Part shown: piece by piece, positions 16,258 to 25,291 of the stretch
Layout: every line of letters begins with the position of its first letter
How positions within the stretch are numbered: position 1 is the stretch's first letter
Source of the DNA: Saccharofermentans sp.
Lineage (GTDB): Bacteria > Bacillota > Clostridia > Saccharofermentanales > Saccharofermentanaceae
Direction of reading: 5' to 3'
NCBI GenBank assembly: GCA_024684815.1
Contig: JAIKWL010000004.1
Coordinates: 1 to 33,663 of the forward strand
Length of the DNA: 33,663 bases
Program-made: the position numbers and the translations under genes
Notes under the pieces: model-generated
Database searches by the model: none
What the model was told of the DNA's origin: nothing
Seen by the model: only the letters and a program-made list of their open reading frames with translations

Positions 16258-17502
16258 ATGTCGGAGCCTATGAAGTCACAGTCTCCCAAAGATATTTTCA
16301 TAATCGGTGCGAAATGCATCGGGCAATACGGCGGTTATGAGACTTTTCTTGATAAGCTTACAAAAGAACACGAAAATGACGAGTCCATAAAGTACCATAT
16401 CGTTACCAAAGCTAACGGTGACGGGTCGATGGACGAGACCAAGTTGTCATCTGTCAGTTATATTAATAAGAATGAAGACGGAAGTGTTTATTCGTTTATT
16501 TACCATAATGCCGAAGTTGTAAAGCTCAAGGTCCCTCAGGTTGGCGCGGCACAGGCTATTATATATGATGTAAATGCCATTAAGTGGTGCCTGGGATACA
16601 TCAAAGATCACAACATCTCTGACGCAGTTATATATGTTCTCGCATGCAGGATCGGACCTTTCTTTGCAAGCCTTGTAAAGAAAGCCCATAAACTCGGTGC
16701 AAAGGTATATGTCAATCCTGACGGACACGAATGGAAGAGGGCAAAGTGGTCAGGAACTGTCCGCAAGTACTGGAAGGAATCCGAGAGACTCATGGTTAAG
16801 AGTGCAGATCTTCTTGTCTGCGATTCGGTAAATATCGAAAAGTACATCAAGGAAGAGTACTCAAGCTTTGATCCGAAAACTACTTACATCGCATACGGCG
16901 CAGACCTTAAACGAAGTGTTTTATCTGATGACGATCCGAAGTTTACAAACTGGCTTTCAGATCACGGCCTTGCTGTGAACAGCTATTATATGTGCTGCGG
17001 AAGATTTGTGCCTGAGAACAGTTTTGAGATCATGATACGTGAATTCATGAGATCTCATTCAAAAAGAGATTTCGCGATCATCACTACTAAAAATGATTCG
17101 CTCCTTGAAGAACTCGAGAACAAGCTCCACTGGAGATCTGATCCGCGAATCAAGTTCGTCGGCACGGTCTATGACAGCGAGTTATTGAAGAAGATCCGCG
17201 AGAACGCATACGGCAATTTCCACGGCCATACTGTGGGCGGTACGAATCCGAGCCTTCTGGAGGCTTTGGGAGCAACCGAGTTGAATCTTCTGATCGATGT
17301 CGGTTTTAACAGGGAAGTGGCAAAAGATTCAGCAATGTATTGGGGCGCTGCTGAAGGCGAGCTCGCTTCTGTTATCGATGAAGCGGATTCGATGAGCGAA
17401 GACTTACGTGCTGAATACGGAAGCAAGGCTAAAGAAAGGATCAGAAGTGCCTACAGCTGGGCATTTATCGGTTCGGAATACAGGGAGCTCTGGCTTAGAT
17501 GA
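16258..17502 (+). CDS. DUF1972-type glycosyltransferase, probably a rhamnosyltransferase
   Basis: This 414-residue cytoplasmic GT4-fold glycosyltransferase has the N-terminal DUF1972 signature (IIGAKCIGQYGGYETFLDKL), as in Cps2T-like enzymes that add rhamnose as the second sugar in streptococcal capsules. A second Rossmann domain carries CCGRFVPENSFEIMI, FVGTVYDSELL and the donor-binding stretch GGTNPSLLEALGATELNL (about residue 327), with the following loop FNREVA. The rfbABCD genes further on supply dTDP-rhamnose, which supports but does not prove a rhamnosyl donor. The start ATG 16258 is 2 bases after the previous stop, with AAAGGGG upstream. Its stop overlaps the next start by four bases (ATGA), so translation is coupled. 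Confidence 0.9.
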   Translation: MSEPMKSQSPKDIFIIGAKCIGQYGGYETFLDKLTKEHENDESIKYHIVTKANGDGSMDETKLSSVSYINKNEDGSVYSFIYHNAEVVKLKVPQVGAAQAIIYDVNAIKWCLGYIKDHNISDAVIYVLACRIGPFFASLVKKAHKLGAKVYVNPDGHEWKRAKWSGTVRKYWKESERLMVKSADLLVCDSVNIEKYIKEEYSSFDPKTTYIAYGADLKRSVLSDDDPKFTNWLSDHGLAVNSYYMCCGRFVPENSFEIMIREFMRSHSKRDFAIITTKNDSLLEELENKLHWRSDPRIKFVGTVYDSELLKKIRENAYGNFHGHTVGGTNPSLLEALGATELNLLIDVGFNREVAKDSAMYWGAAEGELASVIDEADSMSEDLRAEYGSKAKERIRSAYSWAFIGSEYRELWLR

Positions 17503-18833
17503 AGATACTGCATTATTCTCTCGGTTTTCCTCCGTACCGTTCAGGCGGTCTTACTAAGTTCTGCATGGATCTGATGAGAGAGCAGATAAAAGAAGGTCAT
17601 GAAGTGTCACTTCTCTGGCCAGGTGAGATGAGCCTGTTTTCGAACACAGTTAAGATCAAAGCCGGCGGAAAGAACGATGGTATTAGCAGTTTTGAAGTTA
17701 TTAACCCTCTGCCGGTTTCTTACGATGAGGGGATCAAGGATTTCGGTGAGTTTGTCAAAGAAGGCCAAAAGAGTGTATATGATGAGTTTTTAGCTGAATT
17801 TAAGCCGGATGTTATCCATGTACACACTCTTATGGGACTTCATAAGAATCTTCTCGTCAGTGCGAAAGAGCAGGGAATAAGGCTTGTCTTTACGACACAC
17901 GATTTTTTCCCTATCTGTCCTAAGGTTACTATGTACAGGAAGGGACAGATCTGCAGTTCAATCGAATCATGCGAAGAATGCGGTGTATGCAATAACACTG
18001 CTTTGGGGTTAAAGAAGATACAGATACTTCAGTCTCCCGCATACCGTGCTTCCAAGGATTCCGCGCTTGTTAAGAAGATGAGAAAGCAGCACCGTGACGG
18101 TTATCTTGTTGAAGATACATCAAGAGATGAGAACGGTTCTGTAGGAACTCCTGCGGATTACAAAAATCTCAGAAATTTCTATTACAGCATGCTTTCCCTG
18201 ATGGACATCATCCATTACAACAGCACTGTTACCAAAAAAGCATATGAGAAGGTTTTTAACCTTGAAAACAGCGTCATCATCCCGATCACCCATTCTGATA
18301 TCTCAGATAACAGGCATACCAAAGAGTTTAACGGCGATAAGCTGCGCATAAGATATCTTGGCGCCCAGAGCAGTGCCAAGGGCTATCCTGTCCTTAAGGA
18401 CGCTTTAGATAAGCTTTGGAAGGAAAGACAGGACTTCTGTCTTGATATTCATTTCGAGCCGCAGGAAAGATCTGAATACATGAATTCCCATGAACGTTAC
18501 AGTTATTCTGAACTGGGGAGGATCTTTGAAGAGACTGATATCCTGATCGCACCGAGTATCTGGTATGAGACGTTCGGCTTTACTGTTCTCGAGGCCTTGA
18601 GCTTCGGTGTTCCGGTGATCATCAGCGATACCGTAGGTGCGAAGGACATCCTGACCAAAGGCGCAGGGATCGTTATAGAGGACATAAACAGTGATAAGAT
18701 CGCTGAAGCTTTGAAAACTGTAAATAAAGTAAAACTCTCATCAATGAATGAAGTGATAGTGAAAGCACAGGATATCCTTACGATAGATAAGATGAACGAA
18801 GCTATTATCCGAAAATGTTATGAGGAGGCCTGA
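17499..18833 (+). CDS. GT4 family glycosyltransferase with cysteine-rich insertion
   Basis: This 444-residue retaining glycosyltransferase with two Rossmann domains is predicted to transfer a hexose from a nucleotide sugar to the growing lipid-linked unit. The N terminus has FPPYRSGGLTKFCMDLMREQ, typical of GT4 acceptor domains, and VIHVHTLMGLHKNL. A cysteine-rich patch at about residues 139-167 (CPK..., QICSS, SCEECGVCNN) is seen in some GT4 subfamilies and may bind a metal. The C-terminal donor site has IRYLGAQSSAKGYPVL and ETFGFTVLEALSFGVPVI (about 357-374), where the first Glu and EAL are the conserved E-x7-E type motif. It overlaps the previous gene by four bases and ends 2 bases before the acyltransferase start. 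The linkage and sugar cannot be inferred. Confidence 0.9.
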   Translation: MKILHYSLGFPPYRSGGLTKFCMDLMREQIKEGHEVSLLWPGEMSLFSNTVKIKAGGKNDGISSFEVINPLPVSYDEGIKDFGEFVKEGQKSVYDEFLAEFKPDVIHVHTLMGLHKNLLVSAKEQGIRLVFTTHDFFPICPKVTMYRKGQICSSIESCEECGVCNNTALGLKKIQILQSPAYRASKDSALVKKMRKQHRDGYLVEDTSRDENGSVGTPADYKNLRNFYYSMLSLMDIIHYNSTVTKKAYEKVFNLENSVIIPITHSDISDNRHTKEFNGDKLRIRYLGAQSSAKGYPVLKDALDKLWKERQDFCLDIHFEPQERSEYMNSHERYSYSELGRIFEETDILIAPSIWYETFGFTVLEALSFGVPVIISDTVGAKDILTKGAGIVIEDINSDKIAEALKTVNKVKLSSMNEVIVKAQDILTIDKMNEAIIRKCYEEA

Positions 18834-18835
18834 GA

Positions 18836-19537
18836 ATGGCTCTGATCGATAAGGCGCTTAAGATAGCGGGAAAAGAAGGACTTGAACTGGATAAGCATAT
18901 CAGCAAGGGATATGTTTATAAGTTATGCTTTAAATACGGCTTCATGATGATCCGCGGCAAGTTCTTTTCGATGGGAAAGAAGAATATCAGCAATTCCGTT
19001 TTCGTTGGCAAAAAGGTGAAAGCCATCGAAAAGCGTTATCTTACGATCGGCGCGAAAACCAAGCTTCACGACGGCGTTTATATCGATGCGCTTTCGACAG
19101 ACGGTGTTAAGATCGGGGATCATGTCGTTATCGGAAGAAACACAAGGATCGAATCCACAGGCAGCCTGGAATTTGTCGGCAAGGGTGTTAAGATCGGCAA
19201 CCGTACAACGTTCGGCAATGACTGCTTCTTTGGGGCAGCAGGCGGTATCGAGATCGGAGAAGATGTCGTTGCAGGTCAGTATATAAGGTTCCATTCGGAA
19301 AACCACAATTTTGACGATACTGAGGAATTGATAAAGAATCAGGGCGTTAGCCATAAGGGGATCAGGATCGGCAATAACTGCTGGATCGGATCCGGCGCAG
19401 TCTTCCTTGACGGAGCTGAGCTTGAAGACGGCTGTGTCGTCGGAGCTAATTCCGTCGTAACCAAGCATTTTCCGGCCAATTCCGTTATTGCCGGAGTGCC
19501 TGCAAAACTGATAAGAACAAGAGGAAACAATAAGTGA
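18836..19537 (+). CDS. Left-handed beta-helix O-acyltransferase (hexapeptide repeat, WbbJ-like)
   Basis: This 233-residue cytoplasmic acyltransferase probably transfers acetyl from acetyl-CoA to a hydroxyl of one sugar in the repeat unit. Hexapeptide turns start near residue 75 and run to the C terminus (VKIGDHVVIGRNTRI, VKIGNRTTFGNDC, GIRIGNNCWIGSGAVFLDG), ending with the usual VIAGVPAKLIRTR. The loop with His153 and His157 (RFHSENHNFDD) matches the catalytic His of galactoside/maltose-acetyltransferase-like enzymes. The N-terminal 70 residues are basic and helical, which is longer than in minimal family members. The start ATG 18836 has GGAGG about 9 bases upstream. It overlaps the Stealth gene by four bases. 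Confidence 0.9.
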   Translation: MALIDKALKIAGKEGLELDKHISKGYVYKLCFKYGFMMIRGKFFSMGKKNISNSVFVGKKVKAIEKRYLTIGAKTKLHDGVYIDALSTDGVKIGDHVVIGRNTRIESTGSLEFVGKGVKIGNRTTFGNDCFFGAAGGIEIGEDVVAGQYIRFHSENHNFDDTEELIKNQGVSHKGIRIGNNCWIGSGAVFLDGAELEDGCVVGANSVVTKHFPANSVIAGVPAKLIRTRGNNK

Positions 19538-20541
19538 GCGAGAATCAGAACAAGATAGATGTTGTAATATCCTGGGTGGACGGCAACGATCCTTTATGGA
19601 GATCTTCCAAGGCAGAGTGGGAGAAGAAGATAAAGGGAATCGAAGAATCCAATAACGGTGACCTGAGGTACCGTGACTGGGATAATCTCCAGTATATCTT
19701 CCGTGGAATAGAGACATTTATGCCATGGGTGAACAAGGTCCATTTTGTTACTTGGGGTCATCTGCCATCATGGCTTAACACTGACTGCGAAAAGCTCCAT
19801 ATCGTAAATCACAAGGACTATATTCCGGAAGAGTATCTGCCCACGTTCAACTCGAATACGATTGACCTTAACTTCAACAGGATACCCGGTATTGCCGAGC
19901 AGTTCCTGTATTTTAACGATGACATGTTCGTTATCCAAAAGTCCGAACCTGAGGATTTCTTCGTTAACGGACTTCCCAGGGATATGGCAGTTATCTCGCC
20001 TTCGCCGGTATTCAGGGATGTTATCTGCAATATCGAGACCAATAACATCGGTATTATAAATGACTATTTTACAGTTAACGATATCAGGAAGAATAAGAAA
20101 AAATGGATCAACACAAAATACGGAAAGTTCATGTTAAGGACTATCGTATTTTCCAAGTTCAGTTCGATTTTGGGAATCTTTGAACCTCATGTTCCGTTCT
20201 CGCACCTCAAATCCACAATGGATGAGCTGTGGGATAAGGAATTCGAAGCATTGGATATTACATGCAAGAACAAGTTCAGATCCAAAGAGGACGTCAATGA
20301 ATGGCTCTTCCGTCAATGGCAGCTCTTGACGGGAAAGTTCGAACCCAGAAGATGGGATTTCGGACTTTACATGCGCGCTTCAGATCCTGACGGAGTTACA
20401 GCTCTTCTTACAAATCCGGGGCATACTCATCTTGTATGTATCAACGATTCAACTCTTGTTACTGACTACGAAGACAGTAAGAAGAGGATAAACAAAGCAC
20501 TTAACGATCTCCTCCCGGACAAGTCAATGTTCGAGAAATAA
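19534..20541 (+). CDS. Stealth-family capsular polysaccharide sugar-phosphate transferase
   Basis: This 335-residue protein belongs to the Stealth family, which moves a hexose-1-phosphate from a nucleotide sugar to make phosphodiester links; examples are the meningococcal serogroup A SacB and human GNPTAB. All four conserved regions are visible: CR1 IDVVISWVDGNDPLW (8-22); CR2 DLRYRDWDNLQYIFRGIE, then VHFVTWGHLPSWLN and the FLYFNDDMF acidic motif; CR3 HVPFSHLKSTMDELW; and CR4 NEWLFRQWQLLTG. The length is typical. The GTG start overlaps the previous stop (GTGA) and has GAGGA 8 bases upstream. Its place in the operon predicts a phosphate-bridged repeat unit or side chain. The family is defined by its motifs, and I am confident of membership but not of the sugar. 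Confidence 0.94.
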   Translation: MSENQNKIDVVISWVDGNDPLWRSSKAEWEKKIKGIEESNNGDLRYRDWDNLQYIFRGIETFMPWVNKVHFVTWGHLPSWLNTDCEKLHIVNHKDYIPEEYLPTFNSNTIDLNFNRIPGIAEQFLYFNDDMFVIQKSEPEDFFVNGLPRDMAVISPSPVFRDVICNIETNNIGIINDYFTVNDIRKNKKKWINTKYGKFMLRTIVFSKFSSILGIFEPHVPFSHLKSTMDELWDKEFEALDITCKNKFRSKEDVNEWLFRQWQLLTGKFEPRRWDFGLYMRASDPDGVTALLTNPGHTHLVCINDSTLVTDYEDSKKRINKALNDLLPDKSMFEK

Positions 20542-20548
20542 GGTGAAA

Positions 20549-21532
20549 ATGGAAAGCATAAAAGGAAAGGTCAGCTTAATAATTCCGGTCTATAACGGCG
20601 AGAAATTCCTTGCCCGTTGTCTTGATTCGATTGTCAGCCAGACTTATGCGAATATTGAGATAATCATTATAAATGACGGTTCTACTGACGGATCGTCTGT
20701 GATCTGCAAGGATTATTCTGACAAGTATGAGAACATCATGCTCATCGAAAAAGAGAACAGCGGTGTATCAGATACCAGGAATATAGGCCTGAATAAAGCC
20801 TCAGGTGAATTCATTGTTCTGGCTGACTGTGACGATTATGCAGAAAAAGAGTATGTTGAACATCTTGTATCCATAATGGATCCTGATATCGATATGGGGA
20901 TCTGCGGCTGGGCCAAAGAGCGTGAGTCAGGCGAACTTGTCCAGAGATGTGAGATCATAAACGGAACATTTGACAAAGACAAGGCTCTTTCTTATCTTGT
21001 TTCGCTTAATTATGTTCAGGGCTATCCTTTTGGTAAGATATTCAGAACGGATATCATTAGAAAGAACGGTATAAAAAACGATAAGGACATAGCGCTTTTT
21101 GAAGATCTTCTTTTCAGCTGTGAATATGTTAATCACTGCGGAAAGGTGCGTATCGATACGAACTATTGTGATTATCATTACGTGCTTCACGATAACAGCA
21201 CAAGGAATTCTTCGATATTATCAGATAAGTTCAATCCTAAATGGATATCAGAGATTACGGTCCTGGAGAAGATATTGGCTGTTACAGGCAGCTCAAAAGC
21301 TGCAAGAAAGAGGGTCAGGGCAAGGATATCGCTGTCGTCGGCATTTTATATCAACCGCATGTTTGACTGCAGATATGAGGATGCCGCCCTTATGAAGGAA
21401 CTCAAGAAGAAAGTCGGGAAGAATATCTTTCAGGTATTGTTCTCGTCTGAAGGGGATATAAAGTGGAAAATGCAGGCTCTTTTGTGTTCCATATCTCCAA
21501 AGATGGAATACAGGTTGAAAACAAAGGTATAA
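20549..21532 (+). CDS. GT2 family glycosyltransferase
   Basis: This 327-residue inverting glycosyltransferase of GT-A fold should add one sugar to the lipid-linked unit at the inner membrane face. The N-terminal nucleotide-binding motifs are VSLIIPVYNGEKFLARCLDSI, split by the usual turn, IIINDGSTDGS and the acidic metal-binding motif Asp93-Cys-Asp95-Asp96 (LADCDDYAE). DIALFEDLLFSCEY later carries the probable catalytic base region (ED). ATG 20549 is chosen because AAGGTG (20540-20545) is 3 bases upstream; the in-frame GTG 20543 is an alternative giving two more residues. The C-terminal 80 residues are basic and may touch the membrane. It starts 7 bases after the Stealth stop. Confidence 0.92.
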   Translation: MESIKGKVSLIIPVYNGEKFLARCLDSIVSQTYANIEIIIINDGSTDGSSVICKDYSDKYENIMLIEKENSGVSDTRNIGLNKASGEFIVLADCDDYAEKEYVEHLVSIMDPDIDMGICGWAKERESGELVQRCEIINGTFDKDKALSYLVSLNYVQGYPFGKIFRTDIIRKNGIKNDKDIALFEDLLFSCEYVNHCGKVRIDTNYCDYHYVLHDNSTRNSSILSDKFNPKWISEITVLEKILAVTGSSKAARKRVRARISLSSAFYINRMFDCRYEDAALMKELKKKVGKNIFQVLFSSEGDIKWKMQALLCSISPKMEYRLKTKV

Positions 21533-21554
21533 TAGGCAGTGGAAAGATAACGGT

Positions 21555-22826
21555 ATGATGATAATTATTCGTAGACGTTGGCTGTCAGCCACCATATTAC
21601 CGATAGTTTTATTCTATCTGTTCGAATTCAGGTTTTTCTACCTGATACCGTTGCCGACTGTCCTTGTTGCCGGTACCACGAATAAGAACCTTCTTGCGGT
21701 ATTCTCGCTCGTTGCAATCTTATATTTTCTTTTGAGGACCAAGAAGATAAGTTTCGGATACTTCGGATATACTTTCTCGCTGATCTTTATCACGATTGCA
21801 GCATCTACTTTGCTGTCATCCTTTGAATTCGGATTTAAGACCACACAGGTTTTGTGGGGCATTATTCCTTATCTGATCCTTTTATTGTATTTTCCCGGAA
21901 AGAAGTATCTTTCAGACGAAGATATCAGAGAGCAGTTCATAGTTATCGGTGAATTGTGCACCCTCTTGATCGCGGCTCTTTTCCTTTTCCAGTATGTGCA
22001 GTACAAGAACCATCACACACTGTTCCTCAATCTTCCGAACATGATCCCGGATCACTACTACTGGCATCCCGAAGACGGTCTGAGGATCAGGAACACTTTT
22101 GACGGATTCTTCAGAGTATTCTCTTTGATTATCGCCGACAGGATCTTTGCGAAAAAGTTCAAAAAGTGTACTCTGGATGTTTTCTCGCTTATATCGATGC
22201 TCCTTGTTATCCTAATCATCGACAGATCAAGATCTTATCTTGTTATCGTTATGCTTTCCGCTATAGCGATGCTGATCTACCGTGCAAAGAGAAAGACAAC
22301 AAAAGCGCTTTTCCTCTTAGGTTCAGTTACACTGATCGCCGGTGTTGCTGTTATATCCAATAAGCTTTCATCGATCTTCTCTTCGATCTCGGATAATACA
22401 GGTTCCTGGTTTGCGAGAGTAGAAGGTGTTGTTCATTTTACTAAGATCGGCTTGGAGCACTTTTTCTTAGGTATCGGTATGGCTGATCCGGAAGCTATTG
22501 CGTCAGTTGAGAAATATGTTAGAGGTCCGGAAGGCATCTTTTATGCTGATGATGTAGGTATTGTCGGAGTGTTTGCTCTTACGGGTGTAATAGGACTTGT
22601 TTTGTATCTGCTGTTTATTGCGAAGGTATTTAAGTGTTTCAGAAATGCGGATAGGAATAAGGCATTGCTCTTCGGCTTGTTTATCTGCCTTATCTTATCT
22701 TCTGTGCTTTCTTCTTATTTCGACAGATCCAGAATAACTGCATTGGTTCTCACAGCTGTCTTCTGTGAGATCAACTGCAGTAAGAGGCCCAAAGTTCATG
22801 AACTCGATTATATTGACAGATTATAA
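21555..22826 (+). CDS. Wzy-like O-antigen/capsule polymerase
   Basis: This 423-residue integral membrane protein has at least ten hydrophobic segments and a large extracytoplasmic loop in the second half (about 270-320), the O-antigen ligase/polymerase layout. Motifs are weak, as is usual for Wzy; RSRSYLVIVMLSAIAML and a loop containing GSWFARVEGVVHFTKIGLEH resemble the conserved R-x-x-x-G region. It should join lipid-linked units on the outer face of the membrane, with chain length set by the Wzz-like protein. It is identified by topology and by its position next to a flippase. The start ATG 21555 is followed by a second ATG; the ribosome site GTGGAAAG is modest. Its 3' end overlaps the next gene by 29 bases. 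Confidence 0.8.
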   Translation: MMIIIRRRWLSATILPIVLFYLFEFRFFYLIPLPTVLVAGTTNKNLLAVFSLVAILYFLLRTKKISFGYFGYTFSLIFITIAASTLLSSFEFGFKTTQVLWGIIPYLILLLYFPGKKYLSDEDIREQFIVIGELCTLLIAALFLFQYVQYKNHHTLFLNLPNMIPDHYYWHPEDGLRIRNTFDGFFRVFSLIIADRIFAKKFKKCTLDVFSLISMLLVILIIDRSRSYLVIVMLSAIAMLIYRAKRKTTKALFLLGSVTLIAGVAVISNKLSSIFSSISDNTGSWFARVEGVVHFTKIGLEHFFLGIGMADPEAIASVEKYVRGPEGIFYADDVGIVGVFALTGVIGLVLYLLFIAKVFKCFRNADRNKALLFGLFICLILSSVLSSYFDRSRITALVLTAVFCEINCSKRPKVHELDYIDRL

Positions 22827-23721
22827 GAGCATCGGCCGTATCCTGGATATGTGCGTCATATTCAAAAGCAGGATCAACGAAAAGCTTGCTTATATCATTG
22901 TCGACAACAGTGCCGAAGAATACGATAAAAAGTATCTCGTTCAGAACGGGATCGCTTTTGATGAGAGCAAATTTGACGGAAAGAAAGTCTATTCTTTTAC
23001 CCGCAATGACATAGATTATGTTCTCATAGATAATGACGGCAATAAGGGCTATGCGATAGGCAACAATGTCGGCGCTGCTTATGCCCGTGAGTTTTATAAA
23101 AGCGATTATTATATATTCTCGAATAACGATCTTGATTTCCCGGATCCTATAGATCTTGATCTTATCACCGGAACATTCAGAGAGAATCCTGAAGTGGGCC
23201 TCATTGGTCCTGATATCCTTTATCATGGCGATTCCAGACAGAATCCCAGGAAGTTCATGGGGATCGGCTCTCAGATGATCCTCGGCGATTTCAATTCCAG
23301 ATGGTTTCACTGTAAGTTTAATGACAAGCTCAACTGCCTTGACGCGGATGCAAAAGAAGGGAAGACCGACTGGGTTCATGGTTGCTTTATCATAGTATCG
23401 GCTTCAAAGTTCCACGAGATAGGCGGTTTTGATGAGAATACATTCCTTTATGCCGAAGAGAAGATCATAAGCAGAAGGATGCTTGCAAAAGGTTATACCG
23501 CATATTATCTTCCGTCAGTTAAGGTTATTCATAATCATTCCGGAGTTGACAACTACAGGCTCCGCAAGGTCCTGCATAAATCCATGAAGTACTACTACAG
23601 GACATATGAAAAGACGAATTTCTTTTTGCTCGGGCTGTCTGACATAGCATTCTATATAACCGAATTCGGTTATTATCTTTATCACGATCTTCTGAAGGTG
23701 AAGATCCTTAAGAAGGGCTGA
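22798..23721 (+). CDS. GT2 family glycosyltransferase, rhamnosyltransferase-like
   Basis: This is a 307-residue GT-A-fold transferase. It has YIIVDNSAEE, a nucleotide-contact stretch GNKGYAIGNNVGAAYA, the acidic motif SNNDLDFPDP and VGLIGPDIL, then WVHGCFIIVSASKFHEIGGFDE and a Glu pair (FLYAEEKIISRRM), arranged as in bacterial rhamnosyltransferases and related GT2 proteins. ATG 22798 is preferred over ATG 22765 because AGAGG (22782-22786) lies upstream and the conserved fold starts there. This start overlaps the polymerase gene by 29 bases, which implies coupled translation. It ends three bases before the flippase gene. The rhamnosyl assignment rests on general likeness and the nearby rfb genes. 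Confidence 0.88.
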   Translation: MNSIILTDYKSIGRILDMCVIFKSRINEKLAYIIVDNSAEEYDKKYLVQNGIAFDESKFDGKKVYSFTRNDIDYVLIDNDGNKGYAIGNNVGAAYAREFYKSDYYIFSNNDLDFPDPIDLDLITGTFRENPEVGLIGPDILYHGDSRQNPRKFMGIGSQMILGDFNSRWFHCKFNDKLNCLDADAKEGKTDWVHGCFIIVSASKFHEIGGFDENTFLYAEEKIISRRMLAKGYTAYYLPSVKVIHNHSGVDNYRLRKVLHKSMKYYYRTYEKTNFFLLGLSDIAFYITEFGYYLYHDLLKVKILKKG

Positions 23722-23724
23722 CAG

Positions 23725-25161
23725 ATGGGAAAGAGATCATTAAAGGTCAATGCGATATTAAACGTGATCAAGGAAGCGGTAAATATACTGTTTCCTATCA
23801 TTACTTTCCCTTATGTCTCAACGACATTGGGAACATTCGGTTACGGTAAATATACTTACAGCGCATACATCGTCAGCTATATAACTTATATTGCCGCAGC
23901 AGGCATTCTAAGATATGCGGTCAGGGAATGTGCCGTCGTAAGAGATAATAAGAAAAAGGTTGAAGAACTCGTAAATGAGATATATACGATAAACATCTTC
24001 ACGACTATAATCGCTTTTGCGATCCTGGCGGTCCTGCTCATCTTCTGGCCTAAGCTTCATCCTTTGGCTGTACCGATACTGATATTGAGCCTGATGGTTC
24101 TTTTCGCAACATTGGGATGCGACTGGGTCAACAGCGCATTTGAAGATTTTGCTTTCATAGCCATAAGACACGTCATATGTCAGACTATAGCACTCGGCCT
24201 CGTATTTGCTCTCGTAAGAACTTCTGATGATGTTGTAGGATATGCGATCGCTTCATCTTTCGGCGTTGTGGTTCCCAATATCATCAACAGGATCCATTTA
24301 AAGAAAGCATACGGCATTACGCCGAGATTCTCGCCGAAGAGCGCATACAAAAAGCATATCAAAGCAATAGCTCTTCTTTTCGCTTCCACGATCGGTACAT
24401 ACATCTATATTAATTCGGATGTAACTATCCTCGGTATATTCTACGATGATGATATCGTAGGTATTTACGGTGTTTCGGGCAGATATTATACGTTGATCAA
24501 ACAGATCATTAACGCTGCGTTTATCGTTCTTATCCCGAGGATCTCCAAAGAACTGGCTAAAGATACTCATAAGTCCGTTGAAGCTCTTAAGAAGATATTA
24601 GGACTCACGATAGTCGCAATAGTTCCGGCTTCGGTAGGCCTTATCATGATCCGCAAGAACCTCATACTGTTGTTCCAGGATGAGACTTATGCCAGAGCCG
24701 AATCATCAATACTTATTCTTGCAATCGCCATCATTCCGGCCCTGCTTGCGAACTTCTACATAAATATCGTAATGATACCTTTAAAGCGCGAAAAACAGGT
24801 CATGATCGCGACCCTCGTCAGTGCAGGAGTAAACATTGTTCTCAATCTGGTATTTATCCCTCTCTTTGCCGAAAATGCAGCGGCTGCAACAACGCTTCTT
24901 TCGGAGTTCGTTATGCTGGGCTTGGGCATGTACTGGACGAGGGATATGCACATCAAAGGAGTGCTCAAGCCTGTTATTGCAAGTTTAACGGGCGGTATCG
25001 GAATAGCAGGATTATGCTTTTACATAAACTCTGTAGTATCCAGACCTCTTTGGGGTGTACTGCTCCCGGTATTATTCTGCGGTATCCTGTATCTTGCAGT
25101 GTTATTCGTTTTCTTCCATAAAGAGATAATCTCACTGGTCAAAAATAAGAAGCTTATTTAA
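23725..25161 (+). CDS. Wzx-type polysaccharide flippase
   Basis: This 478-residue membrane protein of the polysaccharide transporter (MOP) superfamily flips undecaprenyl-linked units to the outer face. About 12-14 hydrophobic helices are visible. The N-terminal signature reads NVIKEAVNILFPIITFPYVSTTLG, split by a turn, then GYGKYTYSAYIVSYI, typical of Wzx/RfbX. The middle has NSDVTILGIFYDDDIVGIYGVSGR, a conserved region between helices 7 and 8. The length is normal. It is the last gene of the run that starts at 14814 and is followed by a short hairpin. With the PGT and polymerase genes it defines a Wzx/Wzy-dependent system. Confidence 0.93.
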   Translation: MGKRSLKVNAILNVIKEAVNILFPIITFPYVSTTLGTFGYGKYTYSAYIVSYITYIAAAGILRYAVRECAVVRDNKKKVEELVNEIYTINIFTTIIAFAILAVLLIFWPKLHPLAVPILILSLMVLFATLGCDWVNSAFEDFAFIAIRHVICQTIALGLVFALVRTSDDVVGYAIASSFGVVVPNIINRIHLKKAYGITPRFSPKSAYKKHIKAIALLFASTIGTYIYINSDVTILGIFYDDDIVGIYGVSGRYYTLIKQIINAAFIVLIPRISKELAKDTHKSVEALKKILGLTIVAIVPASVGLIMIRKNLILLFQDETYARAESSILILAIAIIPALLANFYINIVMIPLKREKQVMIATLVSAGVNIVLNLVFIPLFAENAAAATTLLSEFVMLGLGMYWTRDMHIKGVLKPVIASLTGGIGIAGLCFYINSVVSRPLWGVLLPVLFCGILYLAVLFVFFHKEIISLVKNKKLI

Positions 25162-25179
25162 TCCCTAAATAAAGATAAA

Positions 25180-25190
25180 TGTTATATAAT
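25180..25190 (+). promoter_or_regulatory. Putative promoter before the cell-wall-binding protein gene
   Basis: TGTTATATAAT contains a consensus TATAAT (25185-25190) and, one register earlier, an extended -10 form TG-T-TATATA. No -35 is clear. It lies about 100 bases before the start codon, giving a leader that contains the hairpin at 25206. Confidence 0.35.
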
Positions 25191-25205
25191 TAGATATATT
25201 GATAC

Positions 25206-25225
25206 CACCGGGGTCGCCGGTGTTT
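25206..25225 (+). terminator. GC-rich hairpin: weak terminator or leader attenuator
   Basis: CACCGG (25206-25211) pairs with CCGGTG (25217-25222) around a 5-base loop, followed by only three T. It lies 45 bases after the flippase stop and downstream of the possible promoter at 25180. It could end the polysaccharide operon or act within the leader of the next gene. Confidence 0.4.
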
Positions 25226-25291
25226 ATGTGTGGGGGCATATCAGACCGTTAGTAAGGTTGATGTGTCTCTTTTGGTTTATGGAGGTGCCCT

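Noticed and set aside
15285..16319. A 344-codon open frame on the minus strand
   Set aside because: It lies opposite the long PGT gene, whose catalytic motifs are all intact. The translated frame shows no recognisable domain and looks like an antisense by-product.
18923..19717. A 264-codon open frame on the minus strand
   Set aside because: It is antisense to the acyltransferase and Stealth genes, has an atypical composition and no motif.
22771..23379. A 202-codon open frame on the minus strand
   Set aside because: It lies opposite the GT2 gene at 22798 and shows no ribosome site or domain.
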